Positions 49,801 to 61,299 of a stretch of DNA of 64,000 nucleotides are shown here, piece by piece. How positions within the stretch are numbered: the first letter of the stretch is position 1; each line of letters begins with the position of its first letter. The translations under genes were made by a program, and so were the position numbers. The notes under the pieces are model-generated. The model saw only the letters and a list, made by a program, of their open reading frames with translations, was not told the origin of the DNA and did no database searches. The DNA comes from Pelargonium tetragonum (Eukaryota > Streptophyta > Magnoliopsida > Geraniales > Geraniaceae): contig JAYMTL010000035.1 of NCBI GenBank assembly GCA_036897445.1, forward strand, positions 1-64,000, read 5' to 3'.

Positions 49801-51440
49801 CTTTAATATATCCGTAATATGAGGAGAATCTCTTGAGGTCTTACTCCAGGCATTCCTATAGGAGCTTCCCGTCTATCTAAGTAAGTGATACTAGAAGAAA
49901 CATAAGAGCGCTCCCAATATAAAGATATTAAAAACTTCAATTTCAAACGCAAAGGTTATACATTTTATTTCACAAAGAGCAATATTCTTATTGACGAAGA
50001 TATGGAATTGACTTACGGGATTCCTTTCAAGTTCTCTTTTTTAGGGGTCTTCCTTTCAGTAGACCCAGAATCTAAATAAAAAAATTCTTAGAATACAGAG
50101 GAACCTATAACTGAGTTTAGCCTTGTTTAGCCTTAGTTCATATCATTAAGAGGGCAGTTTCTCTCACTTATCAGGCTTACTTACTAAATAGTTAATGCAC
50201 ATTAATTAGTCTGATCTAGCCCTTATTTTTAGTTATATACTTGAAAATCTAGCAAAACTTTAGAAGAATCCAATTTCGTACCTCTCCCTGAGGCAGGGGT
50301 TTTTCAACCCTTAGATTGGAACAAATTCCTTAGAACCGCCTTGTTACAAGTTCCTATTTGGTAAAGTCCTCTGCCTTATTTATTGTTTTGAATTTTGGTA
50401 GATATTAACAGTATAAGGACCTGATGACGAGGGAACCCCTCCTATTTTTCTGTTTTTTTAATAAAGTCGCGTAAATTCCGGATAGATTTTTTTGTAGGGA
50501 ACTGAGAAAAGGACTTAGAATGAATTTCTAATTTTCCTGTAATACGTAGTTTTCGAGGACTCTCTTTTTTGACTCAATTCCTGTTTTGGTTTAAAGAAAT
50601 ACATCCGGTATACCCCTCGGAAAAATTTTTATATCAGTACTGTATCCCTTTGTAAACTCTAGTTATCCTCGTCTTGTTAGGTAGGGGTTCTTGAGTCTAG
50701 TAACTCTACTTACTCAGGGGAATCCTTTAGTTATCTAACTTTGGAACTACCCGCACTCGGAGGAGTTCATTTAGTTTAAGAGAAAAACCTAATGCTGGCT
50801 TCTATTTATATAAAATTGTATTAACACTGTACACTATTGGAATCTTGGCCATAAAAATCAGTCTTAAGGCTCTCACCTGTCTGGAAAGTATATAACTTAG
50901 AATTAGAAAGGGATCGAGTTCTGTACATTTCGTAACAAAAAGGATTTCAATTTACCAATAAAAAGAGCAGATATCAGGCTCTAATATAACTAAAATCCCG
51001 AAATTCTGGAGTTTCTGATTCAATTTACTTCAAGCCCCAGTATAAAATAAAAAATTTGAGGCATAGTTACTAAGTCAAGAGTTTTTTAAGTTACGGCGGC
51101 AGGGAACATATTACTGTCATTTATAGGTTTTAGTCTAATACCCTAAAGGAAATTCCTGTAATATAGACCGGCAGAAGAATAAAAGCCTAGTTATCATTTC
51201 AGTGCAATTAAGAATAATTTGAGGAAAAGCCAAAGTCTAGGTTCATACATTTCTAGACTTTCGTCGAGTAAGTGTGACCCAATCCACAGAAAAAGCATCT
51301 TCGAATAGAGGGGGAAATCGCGTAAATTAGAAAGAAATACTAAAAAAAACTAACCTATAAGAGGGGCTTATTATAGCTTTAAGAGCATAGAGAAGTACTA
51401 GAATAGAAAGAGAAGTTCTAATAATAAAAAAGGAGTAAGG
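46859..51440. other. spacer without a supported gene
   Basis: Overlapping frames on both strands at 48,642-49,180 (67, 71, 64 and 86 codons) have no motif, and their overlap marks them as chance. GGATCC at 47,007 and 48,140. From 49,181 to 52,426 no frame reaches 60 codons. Confidence 0.45.
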
Positions 51441-51543
51441 ATAAGGATTAAGCGAACTGCGGAGCTATCCGTTTTAGAGTTTTGCGAGTATGTAGGATGT
51501 TTCTATAAGTGTAGTCCGGGTTTTACGAAGCGAGAAAATTTTT
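51441..51543 (+). mobile_element. possible Ty3/gypsy-type retroelement fossil (fragment)
   Basis: A short plus-strand stretch recalls the conserved region just after the polymerase active site of Ty3/gypsy reverse transcriptase: an aromatic-rich segment followed by P-G-F-[S/T]-K, with about 10 of 17 positions identical or similar to my memory of the consensus. No active-site box, RNase H, integrase or LTR was recognised around it. If real it is a tiny, old, broken piece of pol. Confidence 0.2.
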
Positions 51544-54500
51544 AAGGGTTACTTCTATGATAAAAGACAATGCGGGACACCGGAGAAAAATGAAACAAGT
51601 ACAAGTAATAGACTTTTTCTATAATTCAGATCTATTAACAACTCCCTAGTGGGCCCAGATTGAAGACTTATGCCCCTTTATCAAAGCAAATTTAATTAAC
51701 TATCGATGAAACCTAATATATTTTTACTAAGTGCATAGAAAGGGGACCCTCTAATGTTGTAAACTTTTTGCTTTTATTTAGTTTTAGTTGTACAAACTCG
51801 GGGCCTCCCCGGTATTATACTACATTTAAGGAGCCTTATGCTTTCATCAACTAACAGGAACCCGTCCTTGTAAAAAATTTTTTACGAGAGGAGGTAAGGG
51901 GTATTCTTTCTACTTTCTTTTTCTCAATAAAGCAAAAAATCAATATAATGTATCTAGTAAAGTATAATTAATTAAAAGGGTTTTGGTAACCTGTTAGTTT
52001 ATTACTATAAGTAAGTCTGCTTTATTTTGTAAGGTAGATGCGCTGATCGAAATAGGAGGACGATACCTAATTATCTAGAGGAGGCCCCTTATTGTATCAT
52101 ATAGATAAGGGATCCCTAGCGCTAAAAAAATGAAAGGCTCACAAAAATCGGGAGAGACTGGGAGTATCTCCTTTTAGCCTTCTGTATTAAGGATTTTTTG
52201 AGAAATTTGTTTATATACCCAAGACAAAAACTGTAGAGCTAATTAAATAGGTAAAGCCAAGACTACAGTAAGGGTCCCTTGAGAATGTAGCAGGTAGTAA
52301 ACGTCAAAAGGGAGCTTTTTCTAGTCTATAATCCAAAAAAGGGTAGTCCTAGTTTCTTCTTAAGCCTAAGTATCTGTATAAGGGCTCCGTCCAAGAGGGC
52401 CAAGGATCCCTCCGAGCGGTTCCAATTTAGTAAAACTTGATTAGACAGCTTCTGCAGAAGATTGACTTTAACCAAGAGTTGAGCCTATGCCTTGAAATAA
52501 GTAAAATCGACTTTAAGATCCTGCCCCTGTCAATAAAATTACCAAAGGGTTTCCCAAGAAAAGACAATGCTTTGGTTTTACTCGTTTGATATTTTGGTAA
52601 AGGGTGGCAAGTCATTGGGTAGTAAGAGAGATTCCCAGGAATTTGATACTTATAAAATCTGAACTCTATTTGAGCCTTGGTGTTAATTTGTAAAGAGTCA
52701 AAAAGAGAAGTAAAAGAGCTTTTAAGTCTAAAGAACTTAGAGTTATATCCGATATAGCGAAGCTTTACATAACATACCAGAGTCGAGGAAATTCCAAGTA
52801 TTGATTTGACTGAGATACAGGTTGCTTTTCGGAGGCTATTACTCGCCCTAGCCCCTCTTTCATTTTACGAGGCATCTAGAAAAATCCGTGCCTAAAGCTC
52901 AGATCAGAGAGGGTGGAACCCTTTTAGTTTTAGGAATATTGATAGTGAAATTTCTCATTTTTGTAGTCTGATAAGGGATACTGGATTACTTAAGTAAGGG
53001 CTTTCCCTCTTTTGAATTTTATAACTAACTTAAAGTGCTTGTACACAAGTACACCAAATTAGGCATTCCCGGAAATAAAGTAAACCGGGGTAGGGGATGA
53101 GGAACTTTTGATTTCCTTTACATTAGCTATATCAAAAAATCCAGTTCCACTTTAATCCTTTTTATAATTCAAACTTTACTCTACAGAATTCTATAAGAAT
53201 AGCTATGGGTTTTCTTACAAAAGAGAATTCTAAGACTTAGTAAGAGCCCGTGGAATTGGAAAGTCAAAACTAACACAGAAAATTGGATAACATATAAAAA
53301 AATCCTAATACTAATTTGCCTTAACATACCTACACCTATGAAAACCCTTTTCTCGAGGATACAAAAATTTTGTTTTTATAAAGATAAAGTTTCATCATTC
53401 GAGAGTATTGGCAGAATAAGTTCTTGTGTGGTAGTTTTTTTCTAGAGTAAAGAGGAACCCTTTCCGAGAGTTCTGCAAGTACAAAAATTTCTTATAAATT
53501 CGCAGTCTATAAAAAAGGGTTGTCCTCACTCTTCCTGTAACACAAGTTTTATTTAGACCTGGTACAAAGAGAATAGAAGGGTTAAGTTGAGGCTCTTTTC
53601 TCTTTCATTTGTAAAATAATTGGTTCAAGATCTTACTTTTACCACAAAATAAAATGTAATGAGACTCAAAATCAAAAAGAAAAGAGGGAATAATCAATGT
53701 CAGAATAATCAAGATTCCTTATCGTTGACTAGATAGAATCATAAGCAAGAAATACGAAATTCCTACGTAAGTAACCTTCCGCACCTTCAAGAATTAAGGA
53801 CTTGTAGTAGTATTACAGGATTGATTTTAGGAATTTTTAAGTTAAACTGGATTTTTTGCTACTAGAAAACTGCCCGACTTATGAATGGATTTCTTTAACT
53901 TAACATTGGAAAGAGGAGAATTTAATATTAAAACTAAGAAAGACTCGTTAGCTTTTAGTGAAGAAAGTAAACAAAGCTCCAGCTATAACACCTAGTAATC
54001 CTATAAAATACGAACCCCCTTTATAAAAAACCGCTCTATCCTATAGCCGCTTTGGGCATTAAACTCTAGACTTGCACAAAACCTTATATAATAGAGCCCG
54101 AAACACAGAAAAAGGATGCTGCGTGGGACAGCGTGCCTAATTGAAAACTAGATAAATTGCTAGCATTCCCTGGTAAAAGAGACTGCTTATACTCGGATTC
54201 GGAAAGCGTCATAATTAGGCTAGAACTTCTATTACTTATATACAGAAATAAAGTAGGGAATTGCCCTATAAAAGTCTGTCAAGTAGAAACTTTTGGGTCT
54301 TGGGTGGAGGTGGGGTATACTAGAAAGAAAAAGAAGCCCTCAAGTGCAAAGTGGACCCCTTTTACTAAGAACTCCTAGTTTAGTACTTTATTGCGTTAAG
54401 TTCCAATTAGGAGCTTGCTTTTGTGATAAAAACTATAACTACAAAGGTGTAGATGTACTCTGCATGAAAGTCAAAATGCCTTTTTCTTAAACTCCAGTTT

Positions 54501-55067
54501 TTGCGTAAAATTTTCTTTTTGAATATCTATGCTCAGGAGTCGGTGCCTGGACTTTCCTTTACCACTCAGAGTAATTAGCTTACTGATGAGAGAAATTATA
54601 CCAAACGGACAAATGGAATAGCAAATTAAACAAAGTCTATTTTCTTTTTGCTTTAACCGCCAAGACAAGAATAGCTTTTGAGTATAAAGCGGAAGAATTC
54701 AGAACTTCTAGGATTTTTTGGGACTACTTAACTAAAAGATATAGGGTAACTCAACAAATAGATAATATAAATCTCTTGTCAACTCCCAGAAGGCAAAAAC
54801 AAAGTCCCTGTTTTAGTTTTAACAGGGCTCTCTTGTAGTACCTTATTAGATCCGTACTTTTACTGCTTGAGTAACGCACCTCCCATTTTCCACACCTACT
54901 TTTTCAATAATTACTTAATCTTATCAAGACAAAACTTGCATTTACTTTACAATACTAGGATCTACTGAGTGAATAACAAAACCTCTTTTGCATATTTAGA
55001 ATTTCCAAGTCCTAGTAGTAGGGCTCCTTTTCGATATAACAAAAGTACTAGACAGAGAGACACACAA
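51544..55067. other. spacer without a supported gene
   Basis: Frames at 52,427-52,615, 54,157-54,490 (two overlapping) and 54,471-54,668 are unrecognised and of chance length. GGATCC at 52,110 and 52,404; CTCGAG near 53,353. Confidence 0.45.
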
Positions 55068-55179
55068 GGTATACGCAGTATAATACGAGTAACTCTTGGC
55101 TATCGTAGTGAGTAAGAAAACTCTTTTTTATTTATAGTATTCAGCAAAAGTATCTGGAAAAGGCAGTGGTATACGCAGT
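55068..55179 (+). repeat. 12-bp direct repeat at exactly 100-bp spacing
   Basis: GGTATACGCAGT occurs at 55,068-55,079 and again at 55,168-55,179, same orientation. The flanks are not alike, so it is not a visible tandem array. It may be coincidence. Confidence 0.45.
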
Positions 55180-58099
55180 GCCCCTTATTAAGACTTCCTT
55201 TTAGTACTTAAAACATTAGGTTTTTATTTCTTAGCAGGTCCCCTCCCTTTTTCCATTTCCGGTACAAAAAGTTTTCTCCTATAGCCTACTTCATATGACA
55301 ATTAAATCAAACTAAAGTAAGGAGCCCATATAATATTATTTATATAATAGGATGCTACTACACTTCTCAAAACTTTACTATTCTCTTATTTCTCTAAAAC
55401 CAAGATAATAAAGCATTTCAAATCTTTTTTAAAAGGCGTAAACCTTGAAAGATATGGCCTTTTTTACTATCAAAGAGAGTTCTTGGCCCTGTATTTTTCT
55501 TATAATATAGGAACCTAGTGCGCTGTTCACATAAGTATTACGAGACTTAGGATCACTTACAGGGGTTACTTGAAAGCGGCGCCCGGGAATAATTCAGGCA
55601 AAAGGACTTGTATCAATCTGGATTGCCATACGCTCTTGATGCAAGGACTACTTATTAAAAGGAGAAACTATCTTAACTTAAGATTTATGATTACTTTACT
55701 TTTTTTGGTTAGTAACTGCAGGCTCAGGTATTTTAGGGAGAGGAGAGTGACCCTTATTTAGTAGTACCCTTGCTTTAATTGGATTCCTATTTTGAACAAT
55801 CCCTATCAGAATCTTACGTGCATAAATATAATAATGGAATGCTCTTTTAAATCCCTTAAATAAGCTTATAACTGTTAGGAATACTCTTTGTTTGGGAAGG
55901 TCTTACCCTTTTATTGTTCTCGATAAAGAAAATCTCTGTTAACTAGGGAGGCTGGCTAGCATACAAACCTTAAGTTTCTAGTATATAGATTATAGATAGA
56001 GCAGTTCGATGAATTAAGAATCTTTCTAAGTATAAAAATAGGAATACGGTATCCACGAATTCAGCTATAGTTTGATTTTTGCTTATTATAACTAGATTAG
56101 AAGGTCTTCTATTGAATTTCCAGGGAGCTCTTTTTTATTTGCTACACAAGGACACCCTTATGGGTATTTTGAAGTAAAATATTTGTATTCCTTCGGGGGC
56201 ACTTTTAATCAAACCTGCGTTCAATAACAAAACTAGCGCATTCTTTTAGTATAGTATACTAAGGTTCTACTCTCTAGGCTCCTTCTTTGTTGATAGTTAT
56301 ACTGATATTCAATAAGTCAAATTCTTCTAGTGCAGGGGTTTACAACATGCTTGGCCTGATGTCCAATTTCTTAGTTAATGCATAATTTAAGTACTTTGTC
56401 AAAAATAATACGGGATTCATTACTCTTTATATTCTTTAATAGGGGCTCAAAAAAGTAGAGTCCTTTCAAAAGATTTTTATCTGAATTTCATAACCTTAAA
56501 AATCGCGGAAACCCCTCCTAGTTAAGGATTCCTTTTTAATAAAATTGACTTTAGAAAAGGGCTTTGAAACCTGAGTAGAGGTGAAGTTAGTTACTAATAA
56601 AACTCTTGATTAGCAATTCCGAGTTAACTAAAATAGGAGCAAACCCATGAAATATTCGGAAATATACAAGAATAAGGTCCTAGATTAAATATAAGCTGCA
56701 TCCGAACTTTAGCTTACTTAGAGTTAATTTAGTAGAGCGAGAATTGGGTGCTTATTTGATTTGTAGGACAAAATGAACGTAAAATCTCTAAGGAAACGCT
56801 AGAAAATCGGATTCCCCCGGTTATAGGCACGTACTAAAGAAAAAGTTTTTGCTTATAAGGACTCCGCAAATTTTAGATATAACCAAAGTTTTTAGAACTT
56901 GTTTTTTCAACAGTAGGGGTTCCTTGACTTTAGCGCAAGGGCACCACTTTTTAGAGATTCTATACTTTATATTCTTGTTTTAGTAAGAACTTTTAGAAAA
57001 GGACAGCCCTGTAAAGTCTAAACCACAGAGAATAAAAGAAGTTGAAGCGTGTACCAAAAATAGAGTATAAGTACTTGGGCTGAACCTTATAGAATATCTT
57101 AGCAGAGTTGTGTTAATATCCGAGAGTGGCTAACAAAAGGAAGTAGTTTCCGGGTTTACATTAGAGAGGAAGTCCTCGCGTTGTCTGGGCCAAAGTAATA
57201 CAAATGTAATTCTAATCTTAAGTCTCCTGGAGATATTGTATGCTCAAATAGACTCGCTACAGCCCCCTTTAGTCAATCCCGGATCTTTTTTGTCGCTTTA
57301 AGTGCAGGGAACTTTTGCCTTTGGATTAGTTTTACTCTATAAAAAGCTATTAAGTTAAGTAAAAAATATATATATACGTAGAATCCCGTTAAAGCTTAAA
57401 GCACATTCAGGGGCACAAGTTTCCTATGTTAAACCCCGGAGGTTACTCAAATATTGCGTAACTAATCCTGTAAGTTAAAGAGTTTCCGTTGAATTCGCTA
57501 TTTAATCTGTAGCTTCCTAAATACCCATGATATGGGCCCCTATAAGGAGAGTAAACACTACCTGTGACAAGTAGTCGCGTAGAGGCTAGAGAATTTTGAC
57601 CTTGATTGCCTCTGAGCCACAGTAAGACTTTTGTTATCTAGAAAACTTCACCTAGTTTTTAGGATTTCCTTATTAAGTAATACAAAAAATATGACGCAAG
57701 GATTCCTTATCAATGAAATTCCTTTTATTAGGTATATAGACTAATCTTTAACCGAAAATACCACCGCTTAGAAGAAGGTTACTTGTAACAAAACCATATC
57801 CAGTTCAAAAACTTCTACAACAAAAGGATCCGGGGCTCCCTTCTGAAAAGACTCGAGATCCCTTTATGCGTGATATATAAGATAACACTTCTTTAAATAA
57901 TTTTATTAAATTTAGCCAAAACTTCACCTTAATAAAAATCTGTAATAATTTTTAAGGGTTATTTTTCTCCAGTGGACCCGCGTTAACTTGAAATTTCAAA
58001 TTTAGGGGGCACTTGGTTGAGAGTATGGTAATTAAATGTCATAGAATTTTATACACTGGAATTGCTTTTCAAAGGGCCTTATATAAGGCTTTCAGGTAT
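55180..58099. other. spacer without a supported gene
   Basis: One 63-codon plus-strand frame (55,570-55,761), unrecognised. Short TA run near 57,367. GGATCC at 57,826. Nothing else supportable. Confidence 0.45.
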
Positions 58100-58950
58100 C
58101 TAACTAAAACTTGTCTATGACCAGAAGTTGCCGGTCGCAATACCTTATTATTTTCCCATCAGGCATGGGAGGCTAGCCGGGATATCGACTAATCCACAAA
58201 GATGGTACACGAACTTGGGGTTAGAAGTCCGCTTGAGTCTGGTAGGTCTAAAACAAAAGCCAACTCCAAGAAAAGTCGATGAAGAGAGGTATAGTCCTGT
58301 ATTTTTCGAGTCGGCGATTCTTTATTATACACTCATTGCCTTTCTTCAATCGAAACCTAGCAAATAGCAGGACCAAATTCAAGAAAGGTAACTTAATTCA
58401 GGGGTTGGCTAGACCACCCCGAATGCGCACTTCAATCTCTTACACGAATCCGGATAAAGATCCCAATGCGCTCTAAAACACGTGAGAAGATTGTACCTAT
58501 CAATACACAGAGTCTTTCCTAAGGTTGGCAAGGTCTTAGTTGGGAGGCTTTGTAGTGAATAATAGAGAGAAAGAAGGAGTTACCAATAAAGTCCTTGCGC
58601 ATAAGCTGTTTTGATTAAGATAGGCTATTGGCAAGAGAGCCTACTATGCGCCTTGGACTACAAGATACTTAGGACTCTTATTATGTAATAAACTAAGGAG
58701 ACTATGACAAGAACTCGGGAACCTGCTTGCAATTTCAATACTAAGACCAGATCCCGTCGACGAAGCGTATCTTCATCTTTACGTTTACTCACTTAATATA
58801 ATGACTGACATAGAGAAAACGCGGAAGTTTGTACGAGAAACAGAAAAGTATCCTCATTTAGGTTTAGGCGGCGAAACTAAAGAGTCACTTTACTAGATAG
58901 AGAGTAAGAAGATAGAACAAGCAAAAAAAAAAGGAAAGGGCAGACGGAAG
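58100..58950. other. patch with coding-like texture, diverged partner near 43.7 kb (broken)
   Basis: This stretch has more G+C, few G/C-run clusters and protein-like codon texture on the plus strand. It includes a 79-codon frame at 58,128-58,367 (TTG start, Pro/Arg-rich, unrecognised) that overlaps a 65-codon frame in another phase. Segment 58,639-58,669 matches 43,715-43,749. No intact gene can be drawn. It looks like an old, broken copy of a repeated element of unknown family. Confidence 0.4.
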
Positions 58951-59734
58951 ATTAATAAAGTACAGGGCATTCGCACCTTAATCTTTTCCGAAGTAGACTT
59001 TCTTATTAACAGGTATTTTCTCTAAGCCCTCTGAGGTAGGCACTCATGGAAGTTTCCTTTTTGAGTAGTAAAGCTAACGAGGTATCTATGGGTGGACCCT
59101 TAGATTTATAATATTATTACTCTACCTTTGTCTTGAGATAAAGGGCAATTTCCTATATAAATGTTTTCGAGAAACCTTATTGTATCAGGGGTAAAAATTT
59201 GAAATTTAATACTAAGTTTTTAAAGAGCTCCGCTATTTTAGTAAAGCAAACAGCGGAGAATTCTAATCTGGAACTACATAACTCTATTGTAATGTAAAAA
59301 GAAAAACGAAAAAGGCTTCAAAGAGTGTCGACTAACTTGTAATAAAACTAGTAACGTGCAAATAAGGTTTACAGGGAGTTCCAAAATCCTCGTTTGTAGT
59401 ATCGAGTTTAAGCTTTGTTTAGAGAAATTGTGATATTTCTATTATTCTACGATGCTTTTAAATTTTAAAGCCTACTGCTATAAAAAAAGAAATATTACCT
59501 AACTAACATGCATGTCTTGGGCTAATCCGGGCGATCCTAATGAAAATCTTACTCGTTAGAATACTCAAAGTTAAAAAAGCACCCCGAAGCTATATAACAA
59601 AAAATCTAAATAGAATCCCCTTTTATTAAATAGCAGCGCTTGTAGTTTTAGAAGAGTTAGATCACTTATATAGAAATAGTTTTAGCTCATTCTTTGCAAT
59701 GCAATTTAGTAGTAAAGTCTTGTAATTATGACAG
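58951..59734. other. spacer without a supported gene
   Basis: No open frame of 60 codons and no repeat or RNA that I could identify. Confidence 0.5.
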
Positions 59735-59769
59735 TGGAGTATAGCCAAGCGGTAAAGTACTTGTTCTCG
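59735..59769 (+). pseudogene. tRNA-like 5' half (relic), Cys/Gln/His type
   Basis: TGGAGTA, TA and GCCAAGCGGTAAAG match the acceptor, positions 8-9 and D-arm found in plastid and bacterial tRNA-Cys, -Gln and -His. An anticodon-stem start (CTTGT) may follow, but no anticodon hairpin closes. A TTCAATT word at about 60,048 is not followed by the TACTCCA that would pair with the acceptor. This is the best 5' half in the window; truncated copy or a split/intron-bearing gene are both possible. Confidence 0.45.
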
Positions 59770-61247
59770 TTATCCGCGCGTAGGGGGTCAAGGGGGTTCT
59801 TCTTTACTAGACTAGTCTTTACAACATTTCAATCGTGGGTACCAAGTAGAATCGAAGGGCTGCTTACGGTTCCAGCTTAAGCCTAGGTTGACCGAGCGGA
59901 GCTTTGTTAGCTAATTCAAGCTTTCCTAGTTTTCGGGTTTAAAAGGGGTACTAAGTCAATTCCCTTGAGACTAAGGTTCCTATATTTTCCGGTAAGGAAT
60001 AAAAAGCCAGGAGTCTTCTTATTAATAGGTATTTCTATCATTTCCAGGTTCAATTCCGGACAATAAAATAGAAGTAAATAAGTCAATATAAAAAGAGGGA
60101 AGTCCTGGATCACTTGTGTCTTCTGGAAAACCCTTCTTTTTGGGAGTTAAGGAACTGCTTTGCGCAACCACGAGGATTCGCTATTAATTAATTGACGGAC
60201 ACTTTCTAAGTAGAATTTTACTCACTCTTTTATCACAAGGCCCAGGTCGTCCTCCATCTATACTAAACTAACTAGCTTGGAATATAACGTAATTCCCTGT
60301 TGGAGTACTTTGTTGACTCTAGTTTGCTTTTTATAAATTAAGAGAGGTTTTAAATAAAAAGGAAGCAAAATTGCCAGCATTTTTCTTTCCAGGATTTCTA
60401 CCCTTTATGACAAAAAGAAAGCTTACTTAAGTACAAGTGTTCTCCTAACTAGTTTATAATAAAGGGTTGGGAGTGGAAAACAGAAAGTTACTAGACCGAA
60501 GCCCCCTTTTTGAAGTACGCTCCGTTTGTATTTGACTGTAATAAGAAGTAGTACTTCACCTTTCGCGTTGGAATCTTAAACCCTTTTATAAAACATAAGT
60601 AAAGACTTCCAAAAAGGGAAACTCCTTTATTAGAAAAGTGACTTAGAGCTGTCCCATAAATCCAAGGGGTTTCTTACTATTAAATCTTTTCCTTCTTGAC
60701 CAAATTCTAAGAACTGGAGAAAATAGGTAGGCTAGTCACCCTCACTTGAGCCTTCCTGTCCTTATATAATAGGCGAGATTTCTACCTAACTGTAACTCTA
60801 TATTTTTATTAATTCCAGTTCTAATAAAGCCACCTTTTCTTTATAATACTTTTTATTCCTCGAAGTTTACTATACGCTAAAAAAGTACCTTGTTACTACT
60901 ATACGACCTAGAAGTCCGTGAAAAGTTATCAAGCAGAAGTGCTAGTTTTTACAAAGACAAAAAGCTGTGCTGTCTGCTGAATTGTATACTATGGAATTTT
61001 CCTTAACATCCTGTTCTGAATTTTTAAGCCTTGGGTTACTCTTACTTTTTTAATTTCTTTTTGATGTAGCTTTGGCTAATGGAACTCCCTAACTAAAGCA
61101 ATAAAAAGACTCCTCTGTCCTAAATCTGCAATCTATACCTTCAGTCATAACTTCGTTACCTTTCATTTTAATTCTAAAAGGAATCCAGATTTTTTTGTTA
61201 AATTACGGAGCTACTGCTATTTTTTAAGGGGCCCTGGAAAGAACTAA
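59770..61247. other. spacer without a supported gene
   Basis: One 65-codon minus-strand frame (59,916-60,113), unrecognised. A T-arm-like CCAGGTTCAATTCCGGA at about 60,043-60,059 pairs at three of five positions only. Confidence 0.4.
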
Positions 61248-61299
61248 GACGCGCCTGATTCGAACCTATGATATAAAAATTTTGATATGCGGATTTAAC
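61248..61299 (-). pseudogene. tRNA-like 3' half (relic), long variable arm
   Basis: On the minus strand GTTAAATCCGC, an A+T-rich hairpin-like variable region (ATATC...TATAT), and ATAGGTTCGAATC occur in the order of a type II tRNA (Leu, Ser or Tyr). T-stem and acceptor do not close and no 5' half is present. Confidence 0.35.

Noticed and set aside
55161-55179. Resemblance of GCAGTGGTATACGCAG to a cDNA-synthesis adapter
   Set aside because: It differs by internal bases, and the window shows no other sign of vector or adapter.
59850-59872. Group II intron domain V-like TTACGGTTC
   Set aside because: No AGC triad, bulge or complementary 5' strand of a domain V hairpin lies upstream.
60043-60059. 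Possible 3' exon for the tRNA 5' half at 59,735
   Set aside because: T-stem pairs at three of five positions and no TACTCCA acceptor strand follows.
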